In this document: one piece after another, positions 1 to 8,156 of the stretch
Layout: each line of letters begins with the position of its first letter
How positions within the stretch are numbered: the first letter of the stretch is position 1
Assembly (NCBI GenBank): GCA_031277235.1
Contig: JAITMT010000511.1
Span: 1 to 28,846 of the forward strand
Origin: Tannerella sp.
GTDB lineage: Bacteria > Bacteroidota > Bacteroidia > Bacteroidales > Tannerellaceae
Direction of reading: 5' to 3'
DNA: 28,846 bases
Translations under genes and position numbers: made by a program
Notes under the pieces: model-generated
Database searches by the model: none
What the model saw: only the letters and a program-made list of their open reading frames with translations
Told to the model about the DNA's origin: nothing

Positions 1-17
1 ATTATGGTCATAAAAAT

Positions 18-1091
18 ATGGAGCGTCCTTATATAGTTAAATTTGTTCCCCACCGAAAAGAAAAAGATTACGAGCAAATCTTGATGCGCCAGACAAAAGA
101 AGGTAAAGGACTTTCTGACGATGGTCGTTATCAGTTTGTTATTGATGAAAGAATAGAAGATGCTGATTTTTGGGTTGTACAAGGAAAGGGGTTAAGACAT
201 TCCGAAACCTGTAATGTCGCCCCGCAGAATATCCTGTTATTGACAACAGAACCTCAGTCCGTATTGATTTACCCGAAACCATACCTCCGGCAATTTGGAA
301 TGATATCTTCCTGTCAGGAACAGATAAAACATCCGAATATTGTGTTTGGTCAGGCGGCTCTTTCATGGTTGATAGGATTTTCTAAAAATCAGGACGGTTC
401 TTATCGTTATTCTCAAGATTACGAGAGTTTAACGAATTCTCCTGTTCCTCCAAAAACAAAATTGATATCCGTGATTACCAGTGACAAGGCATTTACGCAA
501 GGTCATATTGACCGGATCAAATTTGTTGAAAAATTAAAACAACGATATGGAGATAAAATAGATGTTTTCGGGCGCGGATACCGCAATTTTGATGATAAAT
601 GGGACATATTGGCTCCTTACAAATATCATGTAGCCATTGAAAATTCCTCTCAGCGATTTTATTGGACGGAGAAAATTGCGGATTGTTTCCTTACCCAAAC
701 CTTCCCTTTTTATTACGGATGTACTAATTTATCAGATTACTTTCCGAAAGATGCTTATCAGGAAATTGATATTTTGAATTTTGAACATTCGATAGAGCAG
801 ATAGACCGGATAATCCGGGACGATACTTATGAAAAAAAACAGGATGTACTGACAGAGTGCAAGCGCCTTGTGCTGGGAAAATACAATTTGTTTAATTACA
901 TCGCTTCACTGTGCGACCGGCTGGATGCTTCGCGGGAGAAAAAACCGGTTACTTTGCAGCCCTGTAACTCCATGCAAGACTGGCGTAATGTTTACAATTA
1001 TGTGGTCGCCTATAATTTTGCCAAATTTAAGAATCTGTTTAACAATCATTCTCTTTTGAAGTCACAGGAAAGATGGAAAAAATTAAAATAG
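18..1091 (+). CDS. GT10-family (alpha-1,3-fucosyltransferase-like) glycosyltransferase
   Basis: The protein has 357 residues if it starts at the first in-frame ATG. The frame is open back to base 3 and no clear ribosome site is seen, so the true start could lie off the left edge. Residues ~200-245 carry the GT10 C-terminal signature: an AIENS block, then WTEKI and a PFYYG segment, the region that binds GDP-fucose in this family. The N-terminal half (residues 1-140) is less conserved and would bind the acceptor. GT10 enzymes transfer fucose, or related sugars, onto LPS or O-antigen chains on the cytoplasmic side. The next gene, an LPS-kinase homologue, overlaps it by 19 bp, so the two are probably translated together in a surface-glycan operon. 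Donor and acceptor are not predictable from sequence alone. Confidence 0.8.
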   Translation: MERPYIVKFVPHRKEKDYEQILMRQTKEGKGLSDDGRYQFVIDERIEDADFWVVQGKGLRHSETCNVAPQNILLLTTEPQSVLIYPKPYLRQFGMISSCQEQIKHPNIVFGQAALSWLIGFSKNQDGSYRYSQDYESLTNSPVPPKTKLISVITSDKAFTQGHIDRIKFVEKLKQRYGDKIDVFGRGYRNFDDKWDILAPYKYHVAIENSSQRFYWTEKIADCFLTQTFPFYYGCTNLSDYFPKDAYQEIDILNFEHSIEQIDRIIRDDTYEKKQDVLTECKRLVLGKYNLFNYIASLCDRLDASREKKPVTLQPCNSMQDWRNVYNYVVAYNFAKFKNLFNNHSLLKSQERWKKLK

Positions 1092-1867
1092 TGATAAATC
1101 CTGAATACATGAATCATATTTCTTTAAGCGGTTTTATAAAAAGATTGCCGGCGATATTTGATAAGAACGGAGTTACTTTATATGCCGACAGGAATGTGAT
1201 TAAGCAATTTGTGATTGATGAGGCGGATTCAATCCTGAAAAACGTTATCGTTAAGCGTTATAAGTTTCCGAATATTATTCAAAGGATAGCATACAGTTTC
1301 TTTCGCCACAGCAAAGCAAAACGCGCATTTTATAACGCCATAAAATTACGCCGTCTGGGTATTGATACACCGCAAGAAATCGCATTTCTGGAGCACTGGA
1401 AAAATGGATTGTTTGCTTATGGATATTATTTTTCCGGTTATGATAATGACCCTGCTATTCGGGAACAACTGAATCCGGATAACTTTAATACTGTCATGGC
1501 GGAAGACTTTGCCCGTTTTGCAGTCGAACTTCATGAAAAGGGAATATTGTTTCATGACCTGAATTCGACAAATGTACGGTATTGTCTGCAAGATAACGGT
1601 GAATATTACCGTTTTTCTCTTATTGATATTAACCGGATGAATTTCTCTCCTGAAAATAAACCGGTTTCAAAGAAGGATTGTTTTGAAAACTTGACACGGT
1701 TCACGGGAAAGATGGATTTGTTTGAGTTTGTTATCCGTTGCTATGCAAAAAAAAGGAATTGGGATATTGAAATGAGTGTGAATCAGGCTATTGCTATAAA
1801 AAAGAAACATGATAAACGCTGGATGCGAAAATTTCGCCCGTTTGTGAGGAGAGAAGCCGATGTTTGA
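1073..1867 (+). CDS. Kdo/WaaP-family lipopolysaccharide kinase
   Basis: A 264-residue protein-kinase-like fold of the Kdo/WaaP family, which phosphorylates LPS core sugars at the cytoplasmic face of the inner membrane. The likely ATP-binding lysine is in VIVKRYK (K61 or K64). The catalytic loop is HDLNSTN at 161-167, with the catalytic aspartate D162 and metal-binding asparagine N167. The metal-binding aspartate equivalent to DFG is in LIDINR (D185). The start overlaps the preceding GT10 gene by 19 bp and is preceded by AGGAAAG. The stop overlaps the next glycosyltransferase frame by 8 bp. Phosphorylation of Kdo or a heptose is inferred from the family; the precise sugar is unknown. Confidence 0.8.
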   Translation: MEKIKIVINPEYMNHISLSGFIKRLPAIFDKNGVTLYADRNVIKQFVIDEADSILKNVIVKRYKFPNIIQRIAYSFFRHSKAKRAFYNAIKLRRLGIDTPQEIAFLEHWKNGLFAYGYYFSGYDNDPAIREQLNPDNFNTVMAEDFARFAVELHEKGILFHDLNSTNVRYCLQDNGEYYRFSLIDINRMNFSPENKPVSKKDCFENLTRFTGKMDLFEFVIRCYAKKRNWDIEMSVNQAIAIKKKHDKRWMRKFRPFVRREADV

Positions 1868-3032
1868 ATATATTGCAGAAAACATAAAATACCATTTCAA
1901 TTATAACAAAATGAGAGTAGCATTTGACGCCAAACGCGCGTTTCACAATCACAGAGGGCTCGGCAATTACAGCCGAAATATGATTCGGATTTTAAGCGAA
2001 AGTTATTCCGAAAACGAATATTTTTTATTGAATCCCAAAGTGAAAAAAAATATTGATTTCCCTATTAATCGGAATAATACAAAAATATTGTATCCTAAAA
2101 ATATTTTTTACAAAATGTTTCCTGCCCTTTGGCGAAGTTATGGTTGTATTTCTGATATTAATGCTTTGAATATCAATATTTTTCACGGACTCAGTCAAGA
2201 ATTGCCCTTGGGAATACACCGCACAAAAATAAAAACGGTGGCAACGGTACACGATACGATTTTTATGCGTTATCCCGAACAGTACGACAAGGTTTACCGG
2301 AATATTTTTATCAAAAAAAACAAATATATAGCGAAAAATGCCGATAAAATCATTGCTATCAGCGAAACAACCAAACAGGATTTCATTCATTTTTTTAACG
2401 CTGAACCTGACAAAATAGACGTTGTCTATCAAGGTTGTAACAATCTTTTCCATGAGAAGATAAGCCGGGAAAAACTTGCGGAAGTAAGAGTAAAATTCAG
2501 ATTACCGGATAATTATCTGCTTGCGGTTGGAGCCATTGAGCCCCGAAAAAATATGGAAACTATTCTGAAATCCATTAAGCAGGGAAATATTGCATTACCG
2601 TTTGTCATTGTTGGAAAAGAGACTAATTACCTGAGAGTTATCAAACAACTTATCATGGAATTAGGTATAGAACAGCAAATTATTTTCCTGCACAATGTTT
2701 CGATAGAGGATTTGCCTGCTATTTACAAAATGTCCGATATTTTCATCTATCTATCTATGTTTGAGGGTTTTGGTATTCCGATTGTAGAAGCTCTCAGTGT
2801 GGGTGTGCCTGTGATTACCACCAGGGGAGGAGTATTTAAGGAAACCGGTGGAAATACCTGTTTATATGTTGATTATGACAATATTGATGAAATGGCTGCC
2901 GGTCTGGAACTTCTGTTAAGCGACCAAAATTTACGGAAGCAAATGATTGATGACGGATTGAAACATGTCCAATTATTCAGTGATGAAAATATTGCGAAAA
3001 ATATATTAAAAACCTATCATTCAATTATTTAA
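1860..3032 (+). CDS. GT4-family glycosyltransferase (GT-B fold)
   Basis: 390 residues. The C-terminal GT4 domain shows GAIEPRKN (~225-232) and the E-x7-E motif FEGFGIPIVEA (E302 and E310), which binds the nucleotide-sugar donor. The N-terminal acceptor domain begins at MRVAFDAKRAF with a GLGNYSRN loop, and VHDTIF follows at ~130. Start choice is open. The ATG at 1860 has a good GAGGAGAG site and couples to the upstream gene by an 8-bp overlap. Family similarity begins only at Met18 (base 1911), which has no such site. The enzyme probably adds a hexose such as mannose or a related sugar to a lipid-linked glycan in the cytoplasm. It is the last gene of the plus-strand glycan operon and converges on the GT2 gene with only 3 bp between stops. 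Confidence 0.87.
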   Translation: MFEYIAENIKYHFNYNKMRVAFDAKRAFHNHRGLGNYSRNMIRILSESYSENEYFLLNPKVKKNIDFPINRNNTKILYPKNIFYKMFPALWRSYGCISDINALNINIFHGLSQELPLGIHRTKIKTVATVHDTIFMRYPEQYDKVYRNIFIKKNKYIAKNADKIIAISETTKQDFIHFFNAEPDKIDVVYQGCNNLFHEKISREKLAEVRVKFRLPDNYLLAVGAIEPRKNMETILKSIKQGNIALPFVIVGKETNYLRVIKQLIMELGIEQQIIFLHNVSIEDLPAIYKMSDIFIYLSMFEGFGIPIVEALSVGVPVITTRGGVFKETGGNTCLYVDYDNIDEMAAGLELLLSDQNLRKQMIDDGLKHVQLFSDENIAKNILKTYHSII

Positions 3033-3035
3033 TTT

Positions 3036-3806
3036 TCAGTATTTTCCCGATAATCTTCGCCAGTAAATAACAAAATACAGCCTCAGAAGAAACCCGAACT
3101 TTTGCCATCCGCTATCCATTTCTTTGACAACAGCAATATTTTCGCGCAAGCCCCGTTCACGTTCAGTATTGCTAAGACCCGAAAGATCATAGATTACGAC
3201 CGGGAAATCAAATTGAACGAATCGCTTGTTGCCGTAAAAACATTGTTTGAAAAATTTCAAATCAGCAGACAGTTTATAGTGTTCATCATAAGGATATTGC
3301 CGGACTAAAGACTGTCGAACAAAAGCGCTCTGATGGCAAAAATACATCCTGTGACTGTTTCGAGGCGATTGAGCCTGCCGTTCCATGAACTCTTCCGGCG
3401 ATTTTTGAATCAATATATTTCCGTAAACAATACCCGGCTGTTCCGGTTGCAATTGAATTGTTTCGACTACTTTCCCGACAATGGTGCTATCAACAAAAAC
3501 ATCGCCCGCATTGAGAAAACATATCCATTCGCCCGATGCCATCCTGCCCGCCTTGTTCATTGCCGAATAAATTCCATCGTCTTTTTCGGAAAGCCATTTG
3601 GAAATGACGGCAGGATGATAATCCCTGATAACATCCAGAGAGCCATCGGTTGAGCCGCCGTCAATGACAAGATATTCGATTTTCGGATAATCCTGTTCAG
3701 CCACGCTGCAAACGGTCTTTTTAAGATTTGTTTTTGCATTGAGCACAACTGTGATAATTGTAACTACCGGATATTCAGTCATATATTCAAAGTATTTTAT
3801 TTTCAT
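3036..3806 (-). CDS. GT2-family glycosyltransferase (WcaA-like)
   Basis: 256 residues with a GT-A fold. The N-terminus VVTIITVVLNA is the first strand of the nucleotide-binding domain. DGGSTDGS (49-56) is the classic GT2 turn, SEKDDGIYSAMNKA (73-86) is characteristic of the colanic-acid/WcaA-like subgroup, and NAGD (99-102) is the DxD-like metal site. The start overlaps the RNase HI stop in an ATGA arrangement, suggesting translational coupling, although a second Met nine codons in (MTEYPVV) also fits the family. It likely transfers a sugar to a lipid-linked surface glycan in the cytoplasm, like the three genes opposite. Linkage to rnhA appears to be positional only. Confidence 0.87.
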   Translation of the reverse strand: MKIKYFEYMTEYPVVTIITVVLNAKTNLKKTVCSVAEQDYPKIEYLVIDGGSTDGSLDVIRDYHPAVISKWLSEKDDGIYSAMNKAGRMASGEWICFLNAGDVFVDSTIVGKVVETIQLQPEQPGIVYGNILIQKSPEEFMERQAQSPRNSHRMYFCHQSAFVRQSLVRQYPYDEHYKLSADLKFFKQCFYGNKRFVQFDFPVVIYDLSGLSNTERERGLRENIAVVKEMDSGWQKFGFLLRLYFVIYWRRLSGKY

Positions 3807-4432
3807 TTTCGCCCGAAATCAGCCGGGATTTCGCCCCATTCGGACGTGTTCCATTTGAGGATTTCGTTGGGATAATCGTTGGTATTCAGCCATTTTTCCG
3901 CGCGCGCTATCAGGTCGAAAACCGGCTCGTTCGCGGGCGTGCGTTCCAGTTTGGTTTTACATTTTTTCTGTTGCACCCAAAGCATCGCGTTGTGGCTGTC
4001 CGTGTAAACCGGTATTTTACAGCCGATTTGCTTGAAATACGCCAGTCCGTGCACCAGCGCCAGAAACTCCCCGATATTATTCGTGCCCTGCTTCATCGGA
4101 CCGACTTTGAATGCCTGCCGCCCCGTTTCTACGTAAACGCCCCGATATTCCATATCGCCCGGATTGCCGCTGCAAGCCGCATCAACCGCCAGACTTTCCG
4201 TCACAAACGGCGGTTTTCCGCCGCGCTTTTGCCGGGCGGGAACGGTTGCGTTTTTGCCGATATAATCTCCGGGAGAACCAGCAAAGGCGATATTAGCCTC
4301 GTCGAGCGTGTCAAACGACTTGTACAGAGCGCCTTCGTAGCCTTTTATCTGCAATTGGCAATCCGTCCACGTGTCGTAAACGCCCGGATTGACACCTTTC
4401 CAGACTACGTAATATTTCGGTTTTTTACCCAT
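3803..4432 (-). CDS. rnhA: Ribonuclease HI with N-terminal viroplasmin-type domain
   Basis: Degrades the RNA strand of RNA-DNA hybrids (R-loops, Okazaki primers). With the ATG at 4432 the protein has 209 residues, usual for the Bacteroidota type. Residues ~6-52 form the caulimovirus-viroplasmin (hybrid-binding) domain, with YYVVWKG, GVYDTW and GYEGALYKSF. The RNase H domain follows, with active-site acids D84 (VDAACSGNPG), E122 (NNIGEF), D145 (YTDSHN) and D205 near the C-terminus. An in-frame TTG further upstream at 4456 falls inside the -7 promoter box, so 4432 is the better start. It is divergent from aroK and followed by a GT2 gene overlapping by 4 bp. Confidence 0.93.
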   Translation of the reverse strand: MGKKPKYYVVWKGVNPGVYDTWTDCQLQIKGYEGALYKSFDTLDEANIAFAGSPGDYIGKNATVPARQKRGGKPPFVTESLAVDAACSGNPGDMEYRGVYVETGRQAFKVGPMKQGTNNIGEFLALVHGLAYFKQIGCKIPVYTDSHNAMLWVQQKKCKTKLERTPANEPVFDLIARAEKWLNTNDYPNEILKWNTSEWGEIPADFGRK

Positions 4433-4453
4433 ACGGTTTGTGTAATTGAACGG

Positions 4454-4461
4454 CAAATGTA
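4454..4461 (-). promoter_or_regulatory. -7 box of rnhA promoter
   Basis: On the minus strand this reads TACATTTG, matching the Bacteroidota TAnnTTTG -7 consensus. It sits 22 bp upstream of the rnhA ATG. A TTG lies near 4485-4487, but the spacing is longer than ideal, so only the -7 element is called. Confidence 0.5.
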
Positions 4462-4488
4462 CTGATAATAATTAAAAAAAGCGTCAAT

Positions 4489-4519
4489 TTTGCACAAAAA
4501 AATGAATTCCCTATCTTTG
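4489..4519 (+). promoter_or_regulatory. aroK promoter (TTTG / 19 bp / TATCTTTG)
   Basis: TTTG at 4489-4492 and TATCTTTG at 4512-4519 are separated by exactly 19 bp, a textbook Bacteroidota sigma-ABfr promoter. The expected transcription start is about 4520-4523, immediately before the aroK ATG at 4524, so the mRNA would be nearly or wholly leaderless. Confidence 0.8.
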
Positions 4520-4523
4520 CACC

Positions 4524-5066
4524 ATGGAACGAATCTTTTTGATAGGATACATGGGGGCGGGAAAGACATTTCTCGGCAATGCGTTGGCTTGTAAAATGCA
4601 TCTCTTCCGCATTGATACAGACCACTTTATAGAAAATAGGTACCGGAAAAAAGTCAGCGAGATTTTTGCCGTCGAAGGCGAAAACCGTTTCCGGGAAATA
4701 GAGCACAAAATCATATCCGAACTTTCCGAACTGGAGGACGTCATCATTTCCACCGGCGGCGGGCTGCCCTGCTTCAATAACAATATGGAATTAATGAACC
4801 GGAAAGGCACGACCGTTTATCTGGAAGTATCTGTTGATGAACTTGTTCGCCGTCTGAAAACCGACAAGGCAACGAGACCCGTGTTGCAGGGGCGTTCGGG
4901 CGAGGAATTGAGGGCGTTCATCGCGGAAAATCTTGAAAAACGCAAGCCTTTCTACGAGCAGGCAAAGATACGTTTCAACGCTGAACTGATGGACGGAAAG
5001 AAAGACATTGATACTCTGGCAGAAAGATTGAAAGAAATAATTTCCCTGTACAATTATCGCGATTAA
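4524..5066 (+). CDS. aroK: Shikimate kinase
   Basis: Phosphorylates shikimate at the 3-hydroxyl using ATP, the fifth step of chorismate and aromatic amino acid synthesis, in the cytoplasm. 180 residues, normal for the family. Walker A is GYMGAGKT (8-15). DTD (31-33) binds Mg2+ and shikimate, and FRE with R57 contributes to shikimate binding. The GGG loop is at 78-80. The lid includes R118 (ATRPVL), and R140 (EKRKPFY) is the second substrate arginine. The gene is preceded by an excellent promoter placed so close that little or no 5' leader is possible. It is followed by korA with its own promoter. Confidence 0.95.
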   Translation: MERIFLIGYMGAGKTFLGNALACKMHLFRIDTDHFIENRYRKKVSEIFAVEGENRFREIEHKIISELSELEDVIISTGGGLPCFNNNMELMNRKGTTVYLEVSVDELVRRLKTDKATRPVLQGRSGEELRAFIAENLEKRKPFYEQAKIRFNAELMDGKKDIDTLAERLKEIISLYNYRD

Positions 5067-5109
5067 TTTTGCGGTCGCAGATATATTGCTTAATTTTGCA
5101 ATCGCAAAT
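5063..5109 (+). repeat. Two 20-bp direct repeats overlapping the korA promoter
   Basis: TTAATTTTGC..TCGCA.AT occurs at 5063-5082 and again at 5090-5109, a 27-bp period with 17 of 20 positions identical. The first copy contains the TTTG (-33) element and the second contains the -7 box. Each copy holds a TTGC-4 bp-GCA half-palindrome. They could be two sites for a regulator bound on one helix face or a simple local duplication. Confidence 0.7.
5068..5098 (+). promoter_or_regulatory. korAB promoter (TTTG / 19 bp / TAATTTTG)
   Basis: TTTG at 5068-5071 and TAATTTTG at 5091-5098 with a 19-bp spacer match the Bacteroidota promoter consensus. A transcript would start near 5103 and leave a leader of about 20 nt before the korA ATG at 5124. 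Confidence 0.75.
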
Positions 5110-5123
5110 CTAATATAAAGTTT

Positions 5124-6977
5124 ATGTCAGAAGATACTAAAGTTACTAATTTAGAGCATGTTGTCATCCGTTTTTCGGGTGACAGCGGTGACGGTATGCA
5201 ATTGACCGGGACGATATTCACAGCCCTGTCCGCCATTATCGGGAACGATATTTCGACATTCCCCGATTATCCGGCGGAAATACGTGCGCCACAAGGTTCA
5301 TTGTTCGGTATTTCAGGCTTCCAGGTACATTTGGGTGCGAAAAAAATCTTCACGCCGGGTGACAAAGCCGATGTTTTGGTGGCGATGAATCCTGCGGCGC
5401 TGAAAGTAAGCGTGAAGAATCTGAAACCCGATTCGGTTGTCATTATTGATGTGGATTCCTTCAAGAAAAAAGACCTTGAAAAGGCTGAATTCAAGACAGA
5501 AAACCCTGTCGAGGAGTTGGGACTGAAAACGCAGCAGATTATCGAGGCGCCTATCTCGACGATGGTGCGCGACGGGCTTGCAGAGTTCGGTCTGGATAAC
5601 AAATCGGTGATGCGTTGCAAGAATATGTTCACGCTGGGGCTTGTGTGCTGGCTTTTCGACCGCCCCGTGGATTCGGCAATGACCATGCTGCAAAACAAGT
5701 TTGCCAAAAAGGCGGACATCCTGAAAGCCAATATAAAGGCACTCGTGGACGGTTACAACTACGGACACAACATACATGCGTCGGTTTCGACGTACAGAAT
5801 CGAAAGTTCGAAAATCGCGCCGGGCATTTACAAGGACGTGAACGGCAACAATGCGCTGTGCTACGGGCTGATTGCCGCCGCCGAAAAGGCAGGTTTGACG
5901 CTGTTTCTGGGCAGTTATCCGATTACGCCGGCTACCGAGATTTTACAGGAACTGTCAAGGCATAAAAATCTGGGCGTCATCACCGTGCAGGCGGAAGACG
6001 AGATTGCAGGCATCAGTACGGCAATCGGCGCAAGTTTTGCAGGCTGCCTCGGCGTAACATCCACGTCGGGTCCCGGACTGGCGCTGAAAAGCGAAGCGAT
6101 AGGGCTCGCCGTCATTTCCGAACTCCCGTTAGTTGTGATAGACGTGCAGCGGGGCGGTCCCTCGACCGGCATGCCGACCAAGAGCGAACAGACTGATTTA
6201 ATGCAGGCTCTGTATGGTCGCAACGGCGAAAGTCCGGTTATCGTACTGGCGGCTTCGACCCCGACCGACTGTTTCGACATGGCGTTTTGGGCGGGAAAAC
6301 TCACGCTGGAAAGCATGACGCCCGTTATTCTGCTTTCGGATGCGTTTTTGGCAAACGGTTCGGCGGCTTGGCGGATTCCCGATTTGAACCAATATCCCGA
6401 TATAAAACCGCACTATGTTTCTCAATATCAGGGAGAAAAGGTATGGAAACCCTATCACCGCGATGAAGAAACACTGGCGCGTTACTGGGCTATACCGGGG
6501 ACGGAAGGTTTCGCCCACCGCATCGGCGGACTCGAAAAAGACTACCATACAAGCACGATTTCGACCGATCCGGTCAATCACGAAAAGATGGTCATTACCC
6601 GCCAGGCGAAAATAGACAAGTTGGCGGAGGTGATTCCCGACCTGGAAATTACAGGCAATGAAGACGCTGATTTGCTGATAGTAGGGTGGGGCGGTACATA
6701 CGGGCATCTCTACGAAGCCATGGAAACGCTTCACGCCGAAGGCAAAAAGGTGGCGCTCGCGCATTTCTGCTTTATCAATCCGCTGCCGAAAAACACGGAA
6801 GAAGTGTTGAAGCGATACGGGAAGGTGGTCGTGGCGGAACTGAACAACGGTCAGTTTGTCAACTATTTACGAAGTAAAATCTCTAATTTCAATCCTTACA
6901 GGTTTGACAGTATTACCGGTCAGCCGTTTGTGGTGGCAAATCTGGTCGAAGAATTCAGGAATATAATAAATAATTAA
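5124..6977 (+). CDS. korA: 2-oxoglutarate:ferredoxin oxidoreductase, fused gamma-alpha subunit
   Basis: 617 residues. The gamma domain (~13-205) opens with VIRFSGDSGDGMQLTGTIF and FPDYPAEIRAPQGS. The pyrimidine-binding alpha domain follows from ~245, with SYPITPATEIL (264-274), the QAEDEIAG glutamate region (~289-296) and RGGPSTGMPT (343-352), which are diagnostic of the 2-oxoacid:ferredoxin oxidoreductase family. The gamma-alpha fusion of this length is the form typical of 2-oxoglutarate (KGOR) enzymes. Together with KorB it converts 2-oxoglutarate and CoA to succinyl-CoA, CO2 and reduced ferredoxin, or runs in reverse in reductive metabolism. This is the anaerobe's substitute for 2-oxoglutarate dehydrogenase. 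korB starts 6 bp downstream. A related 2-oxoacid as substrate cannot be excluded. Confidence 0.92.
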   Translation: MSEDTKVTNLEHVVIRFSGDSGDGMQLTGTIFTALSAIIGNDISTFPDYPAEIRAPQGSLFGISGFQVHLGAKKIFTPGDKADVLVAMNPAALKVSVKNLKPDSVVIIDVDSFKKKDLEKAEFKTENPVEELGLKTQQIIEAPISTMVRDGLAEFGLDNKSVMRCKNMFTLGLVCWLFDRPVDSAMTMLQNKFAKKADILKANIKALVDGYNYGHNIHASVSTYRIESSKIAPGIYKDVNGNNALCYGLIAAAEKAGLTLFLGSYPITPATEILQELSRHKNLGVITVQAEDEIAGISTAIGASFAGCLGVTSTSGPGLALKSEAIGLAVISELPLVVIDVQRGGPSTGMPTKSEQTDLMQALYGRNGESPVIVLAASTPTDCFDMAFWAGKLTLESMTPVILLSDAFLANGSAAWRIPDLNQYPDIKPHYVSQYQGEKVWKPYHRDEETLARYWAIPGTEGFAHRIGGLEKDYHTSTISTDPVNHEKMVITRQAKIDKLAEVIPDLEITGNEDADLLIVGWGGTYGHLYEAMETLHAEGKKVALAHFCFINPLPKNTEEVLKRYGKVVVAELNNGQFVNYLRSKISNFNPYRFDSITGQPFVVANLVEEFRNIINN

Positions 6978-6983
6978 GAAGCA

Positions 6984-7985
6984 ATGATTTACGAAGCAAA
7001 AGATTATAAAAGCGATCAATCCGTGCGCTGGTGTCCGGGCTGTGGCGACCATGCGGTACTCAATTGCCTGCACAAAGCGATGGCTGAAATAGGTGTAGAG
7101 CCTCATAATATGGCGGTTATCTCCGGAATCGGCTGTTCGTCGCGTTTACCTTATTATATGAGTTCCTACGGATTTCACACGATTCACGGTCGCAGTCTGG
7201 CAATTGCCACGGGCGTGAAGACCGCCAATCCGAACCTCAGCGTCTGGACTATCACGGGCGACGGCGACTGCCTCGCCATCGGCGGCAATCACTTTATTCA
7301 CGCGCTGAGACGCAATGTTGATCTCAATATTGTGCTGTTCAACAACGAGATATACGGTCTGACCAAAGGACAGTATTCGCCTACGTCGGAAAGAGGTTTC
7401 GTATCGAAAAGTTCACCTTACGGGACGGTCGAAGACCCGTTTGTCCCGGCGGAATTGACGTTCGGAGCCCGCGGAACATTCTTTGCCCGCGCCATTGACA
7501 TTGATTTATCCAATCTGACCGACATCCTTGCCGCTTCGGCGCGGCATAAGGGCACATCGGTAACGGAAGTCCTCGTTAATTGCGTGATTTTCAATGATGG
7601 AACGTATTCCGCCATTTCAAACAAGGAATTTCGCGCCGACCGCACGATTTTGCTCAAACACGGCGAAAAAATGGTTTTCGGCAAGGAAAGCAACCGGGGA
7701 ATCGTGCTCGACGGTCTGAAACTCAAAGCCGTAACAATCGGGCAGGATGGCTATACGCTTGACGATGTGCTTGTTCACGATGCCCACGAGCGGGATGTAA
7801 CGCTGCATAACATGCTGGCAATGATGGGAGGCGACCTGCCGGTGGCGCTGGGCGTTATCCGCGACGTCGAAGCGCCAACGTATGACGAATCCGTTCAGAA
7901 TCAGATAAAAGAAGTGCAAGCCAAAAAGCCGCAACGCACCTTGCAAGAGATATTGCTCGGCGGAGAAACCTGGGAGATCAAATAA
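6984..7985 (+). CDS. korB: 2-oxoglutarate:ferredoxin oxidoreductase, beta subunit
   Basis: 333 residues; the thiamine-diphosphate and 4Fe-4S subunit partnering KorA. RWCPGCGDH supplies C17 and C20, GCSSR supplies C51, and VNCVIF supplies C200: the four cluster ligands of KGOR/PFOR beta subunits that lack an extra ferredoxin domain. GDGDCLAIGGNH (92-103) with FNNEIYGLTKGQYSPTS is the ThDP/Mg2+ site. The gene sits 6 bp after korA and ends at 7985, followed by a tRNA unit. No dedicated ferredoxin gene is present in the window, so electrons must go to a ferredoxin encoded elsewhere. Confidence 0.93.
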   Translation: MIYEAKDYKSDQSVRWCPGCGDHAVLNCLHKAMAEIGVEPHNMAVISGIGCSSRLPYYMSSYGFHTIHGRSLAIATGVKTANPNLSVWTITGDGDCLAIGGNHFIHALRRNVDLNIVLFNNEIYGLTKGQYSPTSERGFVSKSSPYGTVEDPFVPAELTFGARGTFFARAIDIDLSNLTDILAASARHKGTSVTEVLVNCVIFNDGTYSAISNKEFRADRTILLKHGEKMVFGKESNRGIVLDGLKLKAVTIGQDGYTLDDVLVHDAHERDVTLHNMLAMMGGDLPVALGVIRDVEAPTYDESVQNQIKEVQAKKPQRTLQEILLGGETWEIK

Positions 7986-8026
7986 AAATAACGGGCGATA
8001 ATCTTTTTTACTTCGTAATTTATGAT

Positions 8027-8034
8027 TATCTTTG
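8027..8034 (+). promoter_or_regulatory. -7 box of the tRNA promoter
   Basis: TATCTTTG, a perfect match to the phylum -7 consensus, 36 bp before the tRNA 5' end. A T-rich stretch at 8004-8009 stands where the -33 element is expected. Confidence 0.65.
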
Positions 8035-8070
8035 CGCCCGGTTTTGAAGTTTTTTTCATGTTAAAAAGGA

Positions 8071-8144
8071 GGTCCCATAGCTCAGTTGGTTAGAGCATCT
8101 GACTCATAATCAGGGGGTCCTTGGTTCAAGCCCAAGTGGGACCA
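8071..8144 (+). tRNA. tRNA with anticodon CAT (elongator Met or Ile2)
   Basis: A complete cloverleaf can be drawn. The acceptor stem is GGTCCCA/TGGGACC with discriminator A at 8144. The D arm has GCTC/GAGC. The anticodon stem TCTGA/TCAGG carries the loop CTCATAA (anticodon CAT). The T arm is CTTGG/CCAAG around TTCAAGC. The 3' CCA is not encoded. A CAT anticodon with no mismatch at the top of the acceptor stem rules out initiator tRNA. Acceptor pairs C4-G69 and C5-G68 resemble the TilS-modified tRNA-Ile2 of E. coli rather than its elongator tRNA-Met, but Bacteroidota identity rules may differ, so the amino acid is left open. Confidence 0.93.
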
Positions 8145-8156
8145 CAGATTGAAAAT

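Noticed and set aside
4433..4456. Longer N-terminus for RNase HI
   Set aside because: The extension begins at a TTG within the -7 promoter element and is not part of the viroplasmin domain.
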